Shown here: piece after piece, positions 10,865-23,283 of the stretch | Layout of the letters: every line of letters starts with the position of its first letter | Position numbering within the stretch: position 1 is the stretch's first letter | Assembly (NCBI RefSeq): GCF_035046485.1 | Contig: NC_085136.1 | Coordinates: forward strand, 293,051,080-293,115,079 | Source: Aedes albopictus | Taxonomy: Eukaryota > Arthropoda > Insecta > Diptera > Culicidae | Direction: 5' to 3' | Length of the DNA: 64,000 nt | Position numbers and translations under genes: made by a program | The notes under the pieces: generated by a model | What the model was told of the DNA's origin: nothing | Database searches by the model: none | The model's input: the letters and a program-made list of their open reading frames with translations, nothing else

Positions 10865-12284
10865 GTAAGTGGTGGTTATTTTCGGGGTTGAATGGGTTTC
10901 AGGGAGCTGCTTTTACGATGCGGCGACGTGACGCGAGAGCAAGTTTGGGTTGGTCACTGCCATGGTTGCTTACGAATGGATTAGTTCACAGTGATGGGGT
11001 AATGCACTTTTTATAGCGCCACAGGGGTGACATGTTGCTGCTTTGACGGAACATAGAAGTGTAATTAAAAAAAAAGCTTTTTTAAGAAAATATTTATGGA
11101 ATCAACACTGCATCTTTTTTCAAACCAATAATCCTTTTGGCATGTTCTGCAAACATCTCCAAGTGGCTTCCTGACCCACCCGAGTGCCCCAACATCCACC
11201 ACCAATATGGGCAAAGTGGAAAGCCGCATCAGCTCATTATTTATTCAGCCGGATTCAGTCTTCTCCGTATCGTTTGCTTTCCACACTACTGACTGCTGTT
11301 TGCCATTCTGAAACCAATCTTATCCCCGTTTACCTGATCCTGACGGCTGACTTTCTCCCTGAGTGTATGTGTGTCTGAGTGGGTACGTACGAAGGACGTC
11401 GGTGCTGCTGATGCCTGATGGAAGCATATGTCGTGATTCAAGTCAGGTGCAAAGATCCCCTGCACAAACATCATCGACGACGTAGTAGAGGATGGATTGA
11501 ACCGCAATGCTGGCAAAACATCTCACAGCAGCCAGCGCCCACCGCAGCCGCCACCCATTATTGCTGTAGACCTCGCTTTCTTACGTCCGTTGTCGGTCGT
11601 CGCGCCGCCGTCGGTGATTCGCAGTAATCAGTATCGTCTTGAGAGCGAGTGGTTGGTTACGACTGGCTCAGGGTAGACACTAATACCCAAGGTTTTAGCC
11701 CACTGATGAGGAAAAAGAGAATTTGTATTGCTGCAGATTGCGCTTGGTGTATGATTTCCTCGGTCTCTCTAAACACACTACTGCTGCTTCATGGTTGTGT
11801 GCGTATGTGTGTGATTGTGGGGAAATGTTGATACCGACGACGGCATTGCTGGTCTAATAGCATTAATCAATTTAGAAATCCCGGTCCGGTCTTAGTCCAG
11901 TGTCTGCATCGGATGTGGGATTTGTCTGGAATGATGACCTTTCTAAGGAAACACATTTTTAGCTTGCCTTTTCATTTTGGTGTCCGTCCTTGCGTCCGTC
12001 TACTTGTCTACGGAGAAATTGAGCGAACGGTTCACCATGCGTCTCCTTCGTACCGAGCTGTCTATGATGCAGGAGCAGGCAGCTCGTACCTACGTGAACG
12101 CTGAGCTATCTATACCACGAACATAAATTCATGTAATTTTTGGGCACATTGGCCCATATATCCGCCAATTTGCGACCGATTTGGAAACTCTGGGTTTTAT
12201 TCAAAAGATTATAAGTCAAATAATCTTTGAATATGATTTAGATAAACTTTTACAGAATTATTCTTTTGTAAACTTAACCCAAAA
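10865..12284 (+). other. Start of receptor intron 1, largely unique sequence
   Basis: It begins with the consensus donor GTAAGT. The first ~1.25 kb has higher GC than the rest of the intron and no recognisable transposon. Open frames on both strands are short and show no domain. Unique sequence next to a first exon is a plausible place for intronic enhancers, but no specific binding site can be supported. Confidence 0.55.
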
Positions 12285-13725
12285 TTGCAGATTCTTCAAA
12301 AAATCCTCGGAGAATCTTTAAGCGATTTTTCAAGAAAAAATCCTCCAGTAATTTCTTTAAGAATTCCTCCAAGAATTCTTCCAATTTTTTTTTCAATAAC
12401 TCCTCCAGGTATTCCTACGAGACTTCTGCCAATAAGTATCCCTTCAGGAATTTCTCCAGAAATTCCTATAAGAATTCATCCAGGAAATCCTCCAGGGATT
12501 TTTTAAGACATTTCTTCAGGAATTCCTCCAAGAATACCTCCAGGAATTCCACCAGGAACCTCCAGCAATTGCTCCGAGGATTCCTCCAGAAGTAACGTCT
12601 AATATTACTTCTGGAATTCCACCAGGGATTCCTCCAAAAAATTCTCCGGAGATTTTTACAGGAATTCCGCAAAGGATTCCTCCGAAAATTTCTATAAGGA
12701 TTTCTCCTAGATATCCTCCAAGAATTCCGCAAGCGATTTCTCCAGGAGTTTCTCCAGGGGTTCGTCCAGAAGCCTTTCAGAAATTCCTTCAGGGATGTCT
12801 CTAGCGATTCCATCAGGAATTTTTCCAGGGATTCTTCTGATAAATCCTACAGGGAGTTTTTTGAAATTCCCTTGGAAATTCCTCTGGAGATTCCTCCTAG
12901 AATTTCTCCATTGATTCCCCCAGGAATTCATCCAAGAATTCCTCCAGGGATTCCTCCACCAGGAATTTCTCTAGGGATTTTTTCAGGAAATTCTATAGAG
13001 AGTCCTTCAGGAATTCCGTAAGGGATTTCTCCAGGGATTCCTCCAAGAAACCCTCCAGGGATTCCTTTAGGGATTTCTTCAATCATTCCTTCAAATTCCA
13101 TCAATTTTTTTAAATTTTCCAGGGGTTCTTACAGAGTTTCCTCCAGGAATTCTTCCAGGGATGCCTCCAGGAATTCCTCCAAGGATTCTTCCAGGGAATA
13201 CTCTGGGAATTCTTCCAGGACTTTCTCCAGGGATTCCTTCAGGAATTCCTCCAGGAGTTCCTCTAGGGATTCCTTCAAGAAATCCTCCAGATATTTCTTC
13301 AGGAGTTTCTCTATGGATTCCTCTAAGACTTCCGTCAGGGATTCCTTCACAAAATTCCACGGAAATTTCGCCAGGAAGCCCTCCAGAGATTCCTTCAGGA
13401 ATTACACTTTGAAGGGGCCCCTGGAGGAATTCCAAGAACAAATCCCGAAGTAATTTCAGGAGAACATTACTGGCGTAATTCCTACAGGATTATCTGAAGT
13501 TATCCATGACGGAATTTATGCTGTATTTTCCCTAGGGATTCCTCTAAGGAGTTAATCCTGAAGAAATCTTTGAGGAATTCCTGGAGGGATCCTATTTGGA
13601 ATTCTTATCAGAAGACTGGGAGGAATTCTTAGTGAAACTTTTGGAAGAGTTCTTGGAGAAATTCCTGGAGGAACTCTTGGAGGAATTTTTGGAGGAATTC
13701 TTGGAGGAACTCCTGGACACATATA
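12285..13725. repeat. Degenerate GGAATTCC-type repeat block 2, foldback polarity
   Basis: Units of about 12-18 bp around TTCCTCCAGGAATTC in head-to-tail order run to ~13410. After an insert-like centre (13410-13560) they appear in inverted form (GGAATTCCTGGAGG, to ~13720). The two arms could fold on each other. Translations give Pro-Gly-Ile or Glu-Glu-Phe-Leu repeats in every frame, which shows that the ORFs are artefacts of the repeat. Confidence 0.85.
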
Positions 13726-14435
13726 ATAGTGAACCAAAACCATGCATGCGGAACGTGATTTCACGGCTATTTAGATAACCCGATAACAATTGGCAATAAA
13801 TAGTTGCAGACCATATTTGGGACAACTGGTAGTATTCTGGAATCGGATCCGGGTGTCTCGCCGAAAGTGGCCGAATGTAAAAGAGAACTAAACTAATATT
13901 CGCAACACATTAAATGGCTTTTTAGGTATCCGGATGGACTGTTAACAAGAAAAAAAAATCTCAGATCATTGGGAAAACTAGTAATATCCTGGAATCGGTT
14001 CCGGGTGTCCGGGGAAGTGGTCAAATGTAGAAGGGAACCGAACCCCATGCATATGACACATCAAATCGCAGCTTTTTCGATAACCTGATGAACGGTTTAG
14101 GGTGTCCCACCGGAAGTGGACAAATATAAACGTGAATCGAACCCATACTCGCACGGATAATTGGAAAATAGACAAATTCCACATTAATTACTATCGCTAG
14201 TGTTACTAGTTCCGGGTAACCTGATGAACAGTTAGCATTAACCTAAGCTCAGATCACAGTTAATACTGCTGGTAGTGTTACGGAATCGTTTCCGGGTGTC
14301 CCTTTAAAAGTGGCCAAATATAAAGTATACCAAACTCATACTTGTGACACAACAAATCGTGACATTTCGATAACCTAATGAACGGCTAGCAAGAAAATAG
14401 TCTCAGACTACATACGACGCTGCCGGTGGTGTTGC
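13725..14435 (+). repeat. Degenerate ~150-bp tandem repeat, about four units
   Basis: Recurring landmarks are GGAATCGGTTCCGGGTGTC (near 13840, 13991, 14285), AAGTGGNCAAATGTA, a GATAACCTGATGAACGG segment, and AAAAATCTCAGATCA. Spacing is about 150 bp, with one unit shortened near 14095. It lies between two GGAATTCC blocks and could be their arm sequence. Confidence 0.7.
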
Positions 14436-15065
14436 AGAAGCAGCGTTGAGTGTTTCAGCGAAATTACGAAATTGAACAAAATCAATTCAAGCAATAGATA
14501 AGGTATGCATGCATACAGCAAAATCTGGCCATCGAATTTTGGATAGAAATTTTACAATTTTCAACCAATCGTGACAAGCTTTGGCGCAAATGAAAGCTTA
14601 ATGTGTAAGGAATCGAAAGTTATTTACTTCGGGAGATATGTTGACATTGTGTTTAAAATAGAGTCAAGGAAACAAGAATTCCTCGAAAAGTTTTTGCACA
14701 AACGTGCTGAAAATCTGACAATGTTCAATAAAACGAAAGTCTCAGCAGACTTAATTTACCTTTCAAGTATTCGGTTCTATGCATCATTACAACGTGGGAA
14801 GGTTGCAGATTAACTTTAGACCAAGAAATAATCAAAGTTTGGCAAAAAATACATACATATTTGCAGGATTCAGAAATTCGTAGGTGGTACAGTCCCAGAC
14901 CGCTTTTATGAGAATTTCCTCCTTCCCGTCCGTTACCAAAGCACAGAGATTAAGGGCTGATCACTGACTCTCAGGCAAGATTTATTGCGTCGACTGAAAG
15001 ATCATGAGTTCATACTCGAGTACATATTCGACGAGAAAGGCACTATCACCACTAGGTGGGTTAAT
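14436..15065. other. Spacer, no recognised feature
   Basis: AT-rich, no repeat periodicity. An 80-codon open frame on the + strand (14571-14813) has no recognisable domain. The string GAGAAAGGCACTATCACC near 15033 resembles sequence common in mosquito repeats, but only a fragment is present. Confidence 0.35.
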
Positions 15066-17770
15066 CTGGCTACGAGATTTCCGCCAAGAATTCCAACTAG
15101 GATCCCTAGGAATTTCTCCAAGACATACTCTAGAAATTCCTCCAGAAAATTTTCCAGAGATTTCTTCAAGAATTCCTTCAAGGATTCCTCCAGGAATTTC
15201 TACAGGGTTCTTACAGAGATTCTTCCAGGAAATCCTCCGGGAATTCTTCCGGGATTTTCTTCAGAGATTCCTTCAGGATTTCCTCCAGAACTTCTTTTGG
15301 AGATTCCCTCAAGAAATCGTCTAGGGATTCCTTCAGGAGTTCTTCTAGAGCTTCCTCTAGGACTTTCGTCAGGAATTGCTTCACAAATTCCCACAGGGAT
15401 ACCTTAAGGAATTCCTCAATAGATTTCTCCAGGAGTTCCTCCATGGATTCATCCTGGAAATTCCTAGTGATTCTTCAGGGGTTTCTTGAGGAATTCCTTC
15501 AAGGATTCGTTAAGGGATTTCTTCGGGGACTCCTCCAGAGAAGTTTTCAAGGATTACTCCAGGAATTCTCTAGGGATTTCTCAAGAAATTGCTTCAGGGA
15601 TTTCTCCAGGAATTCCTTCAGGAATTGCTTCAGGAAATCCTCCAAGAAATCCTCCAAGGATTCTTCCAGGAGTTCCTCTAGATATTCATCCTTGAGTCTT
15701 CCAGAGATTTTCCCAGGAATTCCTTCAGGAATTCCAAGCATTTCATTAGGGGTTTTCCTTGAGATTCCACCTGGAGTTCCTTGGAAGCTTTCTCCATGGA
15801 TTCCTCCAGGAATTCATCAAGAGATTTCTCCAGGAGATCCTCCAGGAGTTCCTCCAGGTGTTCGTCCAGGAAATCCCCAGTGATTCTTCAGGGGTTCCTT
15901 GAGGCATTCCTTCAGGGATTCGTTAAGGGATATCTTCAGGGACTCCTCCAGAGATGTCTTCAAGGATTACTCCCGGAATTCCTTCAGGGATTACTCCAGA
16001 AATTGCTTCAGGGATTTCTCCAGGAATTCCTTCCGATTTTTTTTTCAGGAAATCCTTCAAGAAATCCTCCGGGGATTCTACCAGGAATTCCTCTAGGTAT
16101 TCATCCTTGAATCCTCCAGAGATTTCCCCAGGAATTCCTTCAGGAATTCCTCTAGGAACTCCTCCAGGGATTTTTCCGAGTATTTCATTAGGGGTTTCCT
16201 CCAGGAGCGCCTTGGAAGCTTTCTCCAAGGATTTCTCAAAGATTCCTCCAGAAAATCCCTCAGAAATTTCTGCAAGACTTTTTTAAAGATTTCTCCAGGA
16301 ATCTTAAAGAGATTCCTCCAGAGAAACCTCTAAGAATATTTCCGAAGATTCCTTCAGGAATTCCTCCAGTAAATCTTTCAGGAGTTCATTTAGGTATTCC
16401 TCTAGGACATTCGTAAGGGATTCCTTTACAAATTCACCCAGGGATTCCTTCAGGAACTGCACTTTGAAGGAATCCCTGGGGAATTTCCTAGAGCAAATCT
16501 CGAGGTAATTTCTGGAGAACATGCTCGGAAATTATTCTGGAGTTATTCCTGAAGGTATTTCTAAAGTTATACCCCGGAGGATTTTTTGAAGTTATTGTTT
16601 GAGGAATTACTAACGTAATTCCTGCAGGAATATCAGAAGTTCATCGTGAAGGAATCCGTTAATCGTTAATCGTGAAGTGGTGTAATTCCTCTAGGGATTC
16701 CTCTAGGGAGTACGTCCTGAAGAAATTTTTGGAGGAATTCCTAGAGGGATCCTTATTAGAATCCTTAGCGGAGGCCTCGGAGGAATTCCTGAAGGAATTC
16801 GTAGAGAAGCTTTCGGAAGAATTCTTGGAGGAACTTCTGGAAGAATTCTTAGAGGAACTCCCAGAAAAAATCTTGTAGGAATTCCAGGAGAATTTTTTGG
16901 AGAAATTCCTGGAGAATTTCTTGCAGGGGTTTCTGAAGGAATTCTTTAAGGAATTTCAGGAGTAATTTTTGGAACAATTTCTTAAGGATTTTCTGGAGAA
17001 TTTCCTGGAGTAATCCCATATTCTGGAGAAATTTCTATTTAAAATAAGAATCCTTTAGCAATTCCTTGAAAAACTCCTGGAGTAATTCGTGGAGAAATTT
17101 CTGGAGTTGCTCCTGGAGGAATTCCTAAAGTAATTCTTAAAGAAACCCCTGTGAAAATTCCAGAAGAAATCTCTGGAGAAATTTCACGACGAATCACTGG
17201 AGCAATTCCTGGAGGAATCCCCGGTGATATTCCTGAAGGAACTTACGGGAAAAATACCTGGGGGAGTTTCAAGGAACTCCTGAAGATATATTCGGGTGAC
17301 ACCCGAGGAATCCTCAGGAAACTCCCGGAGGAATTCCCAAGAAAGTCCCGGAGAAATTCCCGAGGAACTCCTGGAGGAATTCCCGAGGAACTCTTGTAGG
17401 AATTCTCGAGTAGTTTCCGGAATAATTTCTGAGGATCTCCTGAAGGAATTTCAAACGAGCTCCTGAAGAACTTTCCGAGAAACTTCCACGAAACTCGTCA
17501 AGGATATCTCGATAAATCCTGGAAGAATTCACTAGAAACTCGTAGATATAGTCTCGGCGTACATCTCTATGCATTTCTGAGGGACTCATGGAGAAGTTTT
17601 TGAGTATCCGAGGAACTCCTAAAGGGATTCCCGTTTTTTTATGGAGCTCGTGGAAATATGCCCCTGTAAGTCCTTCAGTATTTTTTTAGAAAAACCTGAA
17701 AAAAATCCTGAGAAATCCTGGAGATAAGCATGCAGCATTGCAGGAGAACTTCTTGGTGAACTCCTGAAGT
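15066..17770. repeat. Degenerate GGAATTCC-type repeat block 3, foldback polarity
   Basis: The CT-rich arm runs from 15070 to ~16450 and the GA-rich arm from ~16450 to 17760. The switch region 16454-16770 is clearly related to 13404-13620 in block 2: both carry a CACTTTGAAGG string, GGAGAACAT, a CTAGGGATTCCTCTA run and a GGAATTCCTGGAGGGATCC-like string in the same order. Within the CT arm a ~410-bp sub-repeat occurs (CCAGTGATTCTTCAGGGGT-like string at 15466 and 15876). Confidence 0.85.
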
Positions 17771-17814
17771 TGAAGTCCTGGAAGGAATTTCCGGTTTTTG
17801 TTATTGTAGCAATC

Positions 17815-18235
17815 TTGTAAGGTTGTTGTTGTAGCATTCGTTCACTTTCGATCACTCTAGTAGTTGAAGTGGTACTTGAATGAAGTGTTGACGATGGGAT
17901 CCACCGCTCGGAATTCACGTTCTCCGGTTTTGAGCCTGCGTATCTCCTGGATACCTGCCACGTTAAGGCCGACATACTGCAATTCACGAGCCTAACACGT
18001 GCGGGTTCGTTGAAAGTTCTCACGTTCCAAGATCGGACTTTCCAATCGTTGTTCTTAATTCGTTTCCGGGTCTGTTGCCGTTGAATCAATCCGTTTAATC
18101 TACTATTGCCTTTTCTTAATGTTTGAAGGGACTGCCTCCGTAGATATAGCTGACGCGATACAGCATTTCATACTCAGCCGCTGGATGCCAGAACAGACGC
18201 TGTTTAAGCCGCACCTCCTTGGTGAACAGACGCTT
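17815..18235 (-). pseudogene. 5' fragment of an RTE-like LINE, endonuclease N-terminus
   Basis: The minus strand encodes WNVRTFNEPARVRLVNC (18015-18060). After a +1 frame change come VAGIQEIRRLKTGEREFRA (~17905-17965) and NTSFKYHF (~17875). This is the start of an APE-type endonuclease: the WNVRT strand and the GIQE block with its catalytic Glu. The rest of the element is missing, so it is a 3'-truncated or rearranged copy. Upstream sequence (18130-18235) is its 5' UTR or N-terminal leader. It is a different subfamily from the complete RTE at 20.4 kb, which reads GTWNCRSLNF at the same place. Confidence 0.75.
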
Positions 18236-19878
18236 GGGATCAGGGATGAGAAATGTACTGGAAAAAACGGTTACCGGCTGTACATTTGACATTTTTCCAC
18301 ACGAACATCTTAGACCCAGCCAACCTCAAACTGCTCGAAAAATAAATGTCATAACATTTTTTTTCCTGCAGCCTTCTTCCTCGAAACGGTTTCCAAGCGC
18401 GAGAGCGCCAGTACTCGAGCACAACTATGACAAAAGTTTCTGTCTCTCCCATTTTCGCATTTTTCTGCGTGTCAAACTGCTTCTAGACAAACTTCTTTAT
18501 ATGCATCACAAAGCTAGGAGTGTACTCTAGCTATTTGTGCAAACAGATTCAAATTATTCATTAAAACAAGTGAGTTATTAGCAGTTGAACATATTTGACA
18601 TTTTTCGCAATCACCCGCCTCGGCATGACTGCTCATAAATATTTTTGTGGAGAAGAGAAAACTATCAAGCGCCAGCTTGACTGCCGACGGCGCGGCTGCT
18701 GATGGTATTGGTGCTGCCGTTGTTTTGTTTTTATTTTACTGTCGGTATCGATGAACGGAAAAGAGAAAAAAGTATTTTTGCCATCCCTGCTTGGGATGTC
18801 CTTCCTCAATCTAGTTGGAGTCAAAAGGACGACAGTGTCCAGGCTGCACTACCAGCTAAGCACACAACTCATAGCTGGCGGTCTTTGTCATCGCTTGACC
18901 CGTGGAAGCATGAGGTAAGAACTTGTGAGAATCACGGCTATGTTGAACACTCCATGTCGTCTGACCTTTTTGCAGCCTATGGTCCCCAGCTATATGGACC
19001 CCTGAATTACCTGTCAACGTTTATTAAGTTATACAAAAACATGAAGAATTTACCAGTGTTCCTTGAAAATAAATTCCCACTCAGCACAAGCATCGGAAGT
19101 TGAATCTCCACAAAAAAAAAACAAAGCCACGGGTACCACTTGAGTCGAAAGCTTCTTGTTTGAAGCAACATTTTTTTCCGCCGTCTGTTTTTCCCAACAG
19201 ATTTCTCTTCCTCGCGCAACGTTTTAATATTCATCCCGTACAATGCAATCGGGAATCAGTTAGCGAAAGAATTGCGTTCCTACCTGGAAGAAACCCACAA
19301 CTCAACCGACCATCAACCAACGCGTCCGACGTTGGTTGTCATTGTTCCGGGATTTCCCGCCGTCGTCAAGAAACAAGTGCTAGACATTCATTTCACAATG
19401 CTCTTCTTTCGCTTTTTCACGTGAAAAACGAAGCGCAAGAAGCAGGTCAGATACGCGGCTTCCCAGCTCTCTGCGTCTCGGAGGAGTGATCCTAGCCGCA
19501 GCGGAGGCTATAGGATCAGATGTTGTATTGTTTTCATTATTCAGAAAACGGAGTGGTAAATTCTTACACTACTCCATTCGATTCGTTGCGAAACTGAAGT
19601 CAGGCAGGCCGACTCAGGCGGGGCGGGTCATGAATGTTTAATCAATTTAGCGAAAATTCAGGCTCAAGACCGTCATTTTGGTTTATCTTTGTGCTATCCT
19701 TGGCGCAATTTCTTGCCGCTTAGCAGGGATGTTGCATTCCAATTTAGTAATCTCAAACAACATGTTTAAGTCAAGTTAATTTCAATGTCTGAGGTGACGA
19801 GAAGGATGGAAAGATTAATAACGAGAAGGTCCGAGTTCTTCGATTGTAGTCACATTGTACGTAAGTGTTTAAATATAG
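18236..19878. other. Unassigned 1.6-kb stretch
   Basis: Mixed composition with no repeat structure I can recognise. Open frames (for example 18702-19103 and 19100-19489 on +) have no domain, no paired splice sites of quality and no coherent composition. It is treated as intron sequence. Confidence 0.4.
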
Positions 19879-20056
19879 CCCAAGTATCACACTTGTCACA
19901 GAAGTGTCACGGCGGCGCAGGTTTTTATTGCGCAGAAGTCACTGTGACTTAATTCTAACAAATAAACATTTATTTGCTAGAAGTAATTCACAATGACTTC
20001 TGCGCAACAAAAACCTGCACCGCCGTGACTCTTCTGTGACAAGTGCGTTACTTGGG
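19879..20056. mobile_element. 178-bp MITE, copy A
   Basis: An almost complete hairpin: CCCAAGTATCACACTTGTCA at the left is mirrored by TGACAAGTGCGTTACTTGGG at the right, followed inward by GCGCAGGTTTTTATTGCGC and its mirror. The loop is AACAAATAAACATTTATTTG. No coding capacity. The copy at 33106-33283 has the same length. Superfamily not assigned because no clear target duplication is visible. Confidence 0.85.
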
Positions 20057-20059
20057 AAG

Positions 20060-20438
20060 ATCGAATATTGCTATTTTCTCTCAAGGAAAGCTCTATTAAG
20101 CAGTAATTTATGGGATTCTAAGAAAAGTACCATATGAAATACTTTAAGAAGGTCATTCGAAACTTTCTCCTGAAGTTTCTATATAACAAGTTTAGATATA
20201 ATTATAACAAGATTATATCAAATTTTATTTATTCACAAGTATAAATCATAACAAATTAATAGCAAGTTCTGTTATATATTTCAGAACAAATTTGTTACAA
20301 GTTTTGTTATTAGTGACCAAAATAACAAAAATTATCAAACTTTTCGCGACAATACAAACAATCTGATAAATTCTGAAATAATTTTGTTACGCAAAATATA
20401 ACAAAAGTAGCGAAAAAACATATTTCGAAATTATGTTA
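20060..20438. repeat. AT-rich ATAACAA-rich sequence flanking the RTE insertion
   Basis: Repeated ATAACAA/TTGTTAT motifs occur here and continue on the other side of the RTE copy (23652-23830). The RTE therefore inserted into a pre-existing AT-rich repeat. The same composition resumes at 25120-25380. Confidence 0.5.
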
Positions 20439-20462
20439 CATACATTTATTTGTTCAACATCA

Positions 20463-21940
20463 TTAAGACAAGACATAATCAACAATAGTACGCCACAATA
20501 CTCGGTTTGTGGCTGCCGCTCTCCATCCTCGGTCGCGCCCAACGCTCGACAGGTCACGCTCCACCTGGTCCGCCCATCGGGCTCTCTGCGCTCCACGCCT
20601 TCTTGTGCCAACCGGATCAGTTGCAAACACCAGCTTTGCAGGGTTGTTGTCCGGCATTCTTGCAACATGCCCGTCTCGTGCCCGTAGAGGATCACCGGTC
20701 TTATTAGCGTTTTGTACATGGTGCATTTGGTGCGTGGGTGAATCTTTTTCGACCGCAGTTTCTTCTGGAGTGCGTAGTAGGCCCGACTTCCGCTGATGAT
20801 GCGCCTCCGAATTTCACGGCTCACGTTGTTGTCAGCCGTCAGTAAGGATCCGAGGTAGACGAATTCCTCCACCACCTCGAAAGTATCCCCGTCTATCGTA
20901 ACATTACTACCCAGACGGATCCGGTCGTGTTCGGTTCCGCCTACCAGCATGTACTTTGTTTTTGAGGCATTCACCACCAGTCCGACCTTTGCTGCTTCGC
21001 GTTTCAGGTGGGTGTACAGTTCTGCCACCGTTCCAAATGTTCTAGCGATAATGTCCATGTCGTCCGCAAAGCACACAAATTGACCGGATTTTGTGAAAAT
21101 CGTTCCCCGGCTGTTGGACCCGGCTTGTCGCATCACACCTTCCAGCGCGATGTTGAAGAGTAGACATGAGAGTCCGTCACCTTGTCGCAGTCCCCGGCGA
21201 GATACGAATGAACTGGATAGTTCACCCGAAACCCTTACGCAGTTTTGCACACCGTCCATCGTTGCTTTAATCAGTCTAGTCAGCTTCCCAGGAAAGCCGG
21301 TTTCGTCCATGATTCTCCATAGCTCTGCGCGGTCGATACTATCGTATGCCGCTTTGAAGTCGATGAACAGGTGGTGCGTTGGGACCTGGTATTCACGGCA
21401 TTTCTGGAGGATTTGCCGTACGGTAAAGATCTGGTCCGTTGTCGACCGGCCGTCGATGAAGCCGGCTTGATAACTTCCCACGAACTCATTTGTTTTAGGT
21501 GACACACGACGGAAGATGATCTGGGATAGCACTTTGTAGGCATCATTCAAAATAGTGATCGCCCTGAAGTTCTCACATTCCAAATGGTCGCCTTTCTTGT
21601 GAATGGGACAGATTACCCCTTCCTTCCACTCCTCCGGTAGCTGTTCGGTTTCCCAGATCCTGACTATCAGCCGATGCAGACAGGTGGCCAAATTTTTTGG
21701 GCCCATCTTGATGAGTTCAGCTGCGATACCATCCTTACCAGCTGCTTTGTTGGTTTTGAGCTGGTAAATGGCATCCTTAACTTCCCTCAGCGTGGGAGTT
21801 GGTTCATTTCCGTCCTCCGCTTCACTGGCGTCGTCGTTTCTTCCGTTCCCGTGGGCTCCCGTGCCTACGTTCTCCACGCCGTTCAGGTGCTGATCGAAGT
21901 GCTGCTTCCACCTTTCGATCACCTCACGTCCGTCCGTCAA
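20463..21940 (-). pseudogene. RTE reverse transcriptase domain, interrupted
   Basis: RT motifs in order: KAAGKDGIAAELIK (~21730), PIHKKGD (~21600), GFIDGRSTTDQ (~21450), LFIDFKAAYDSI (block A Asp, ~21350), RRGLRQGDGLSCLLFN (block B, ~21180), VCFADDMDI (catalytic FADD, 21059-21070), and VYLGSLLT (~20840). After LIRPVILYGHETG (~20700) the expected ~75-residue segment is missing. The C-terminal GHVARMPDNNPAKLVF then continues in another frame to its stop at 20463. This is consistent with an internal deletion. The enzyme copies the element's RNA at the nicked target. This copy cannot make a full protein. Confidence 0.88.
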
Positions 21941-21952
21941 GAGGCCTCCGTC

Positions 21953-23283
21953 TTAATCCCTGCATATTTCGGCTTGCGGCACGAAGCCGTTGCGGGATGC
22001 GTTGAGCTTCTGATAGAACTTCCGTGTTTCTTGGGAACGGCACAGCAGTTCCATTTCTTCACACTCCGCTTCTTCCAGGCGGCGCTTTTTCTCCCGAAAG
22101 AGGCGGGTCTGCTGTTTCCGCTTCTGTTTGTAACGTTCCACGTTCTGTCGAGTCCCTTGCTGCAGCATTACCGCCCTCGCTGCGTTCTTCTCCTCCAGAA
22201 CCGTTCTGCACTCTTCGTCGAACCATTCGTTACGTCGATTCCGTTCCACGTACCCGATGGTGCCCTCGGCTGCGTCGTTGATGGCTGCTTTCACTGTACT
22301 CCAGCAGTCCTCTAGAGGGGCCTCATCGAGCTCGCCCTCGTCTGGCAACGCGGCCTCGAGATTCTGCGCGTATGCTGAGGCGACATCCGGTTGCTTCAGT
22401 CGCTCTAGGTTGTACCGTGGCGGTCGCCGGTACCGTACATTGTTGATGACGGAGAGTTTTGGGCGCAGTTTGACCATCACCAGATAGTGGTCGGAGTCGA
22501 TGTTGGCGCCACGATAGGTCCTGACGTCGTTAATGTCGGAGAAGTGCCGTCCGTCAATCAGAACGTGGTCGATTTGAGATTCCGTCTGCTGTGGTGATCT
22601 CCAGGTGTAACGATAAGGGAGGCTGTGTTGGAAAAAGGTGCTACGTATGGCCATATTTTTGGAGGCGGCGAAATCAATGAGTCGTAGGCCGTCTTCGTTC
22701 GTTTGCTGGTGGGCGCTGAACTTACCAATCGTCGGTCTGAATTCCTCCTCCTGGCCTACCTGAGCGTTCAAATCTCCTATGATGATCTTGACGTCGTGGC
22801 TTGGGCAGCGGTCGTACTCGCGTTCGAGCTGCGCGTAAAATGCGTCCTTGTCATCATCAGTACTTCCGGAGTGTGGGCTGTGCACGTTTATTATGCTGAA
22901 GTTGAATAATCGGCCCTTGATCCTCAACCTGCACATTCTTTCGTCGATCGGCCACCAACCGATCACGCGCCTCTGCATATCACCCATCACGATGAAAGCT
23001 ATTCCCAGCTCGCGTGTGTTGCCGCAGCTCTGGTAGATGGTATGATTACCTCTAAACGTTCGCACCATGGATCCTGTCCAACACACCTCCTGCAGCGCTA
23101 CGATGCCGAACCCGAGGTCCTTCAGTAGATCGGCGAGTATGCGGGTGCTCCCAATGAAGTTGAGAGATCGGCAGTTCCACGTACCGAGTTTCCAATCGCA
23201 AGTCCTTTTTGTTCGCTGGGGTCGTTGCCGTTGGTCTCGGTTCGTATTATTCTGTTGCTGATTTTCCGTTACAATGGTTTTTT
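21953..23283 (-). pseudogene. RTE apurinic-like endonuclease domain
   Basis: The frame is open from about 23283 to the TAA at 21953. Motifs in order: KLGTWNCRSLN (catalytic Asn region, ~23190), VALQEV (catalytic Glu, ~23100), INVHSPHSGS (~22880), IIIGDLNAQVG (Asp/Asn pair, ~22770), and DSDHYLV (final His, ~22480). This endonuclease nicks target DNA to prime reverse transcription. All catalytic residues look intact. Downstream are the basic linker (RFREKKRRLEE-like) and FYQKLN, then the premature stop, after which the same frame continues into the RT. The first residues are separated from an upstream ATG frame (MVLRKVGGWCQALRAS, ~23330) by a one-base shift in an A-run. Confidence 0.88.

Noticed and set aside
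18702..19489. Two overlapping-edge + ORFs of ~130 codons
   Set aside because: No domain, no conserved composition, no convincing splice or promoter context.
20387..20690. C-terminal extension of the large RT ORF past the element
   Set aside because: After ~20690 the frame is shifted; the true C-terminus is in another frame and ends at 20463. The extension even runs beyond the element's end at 20439.
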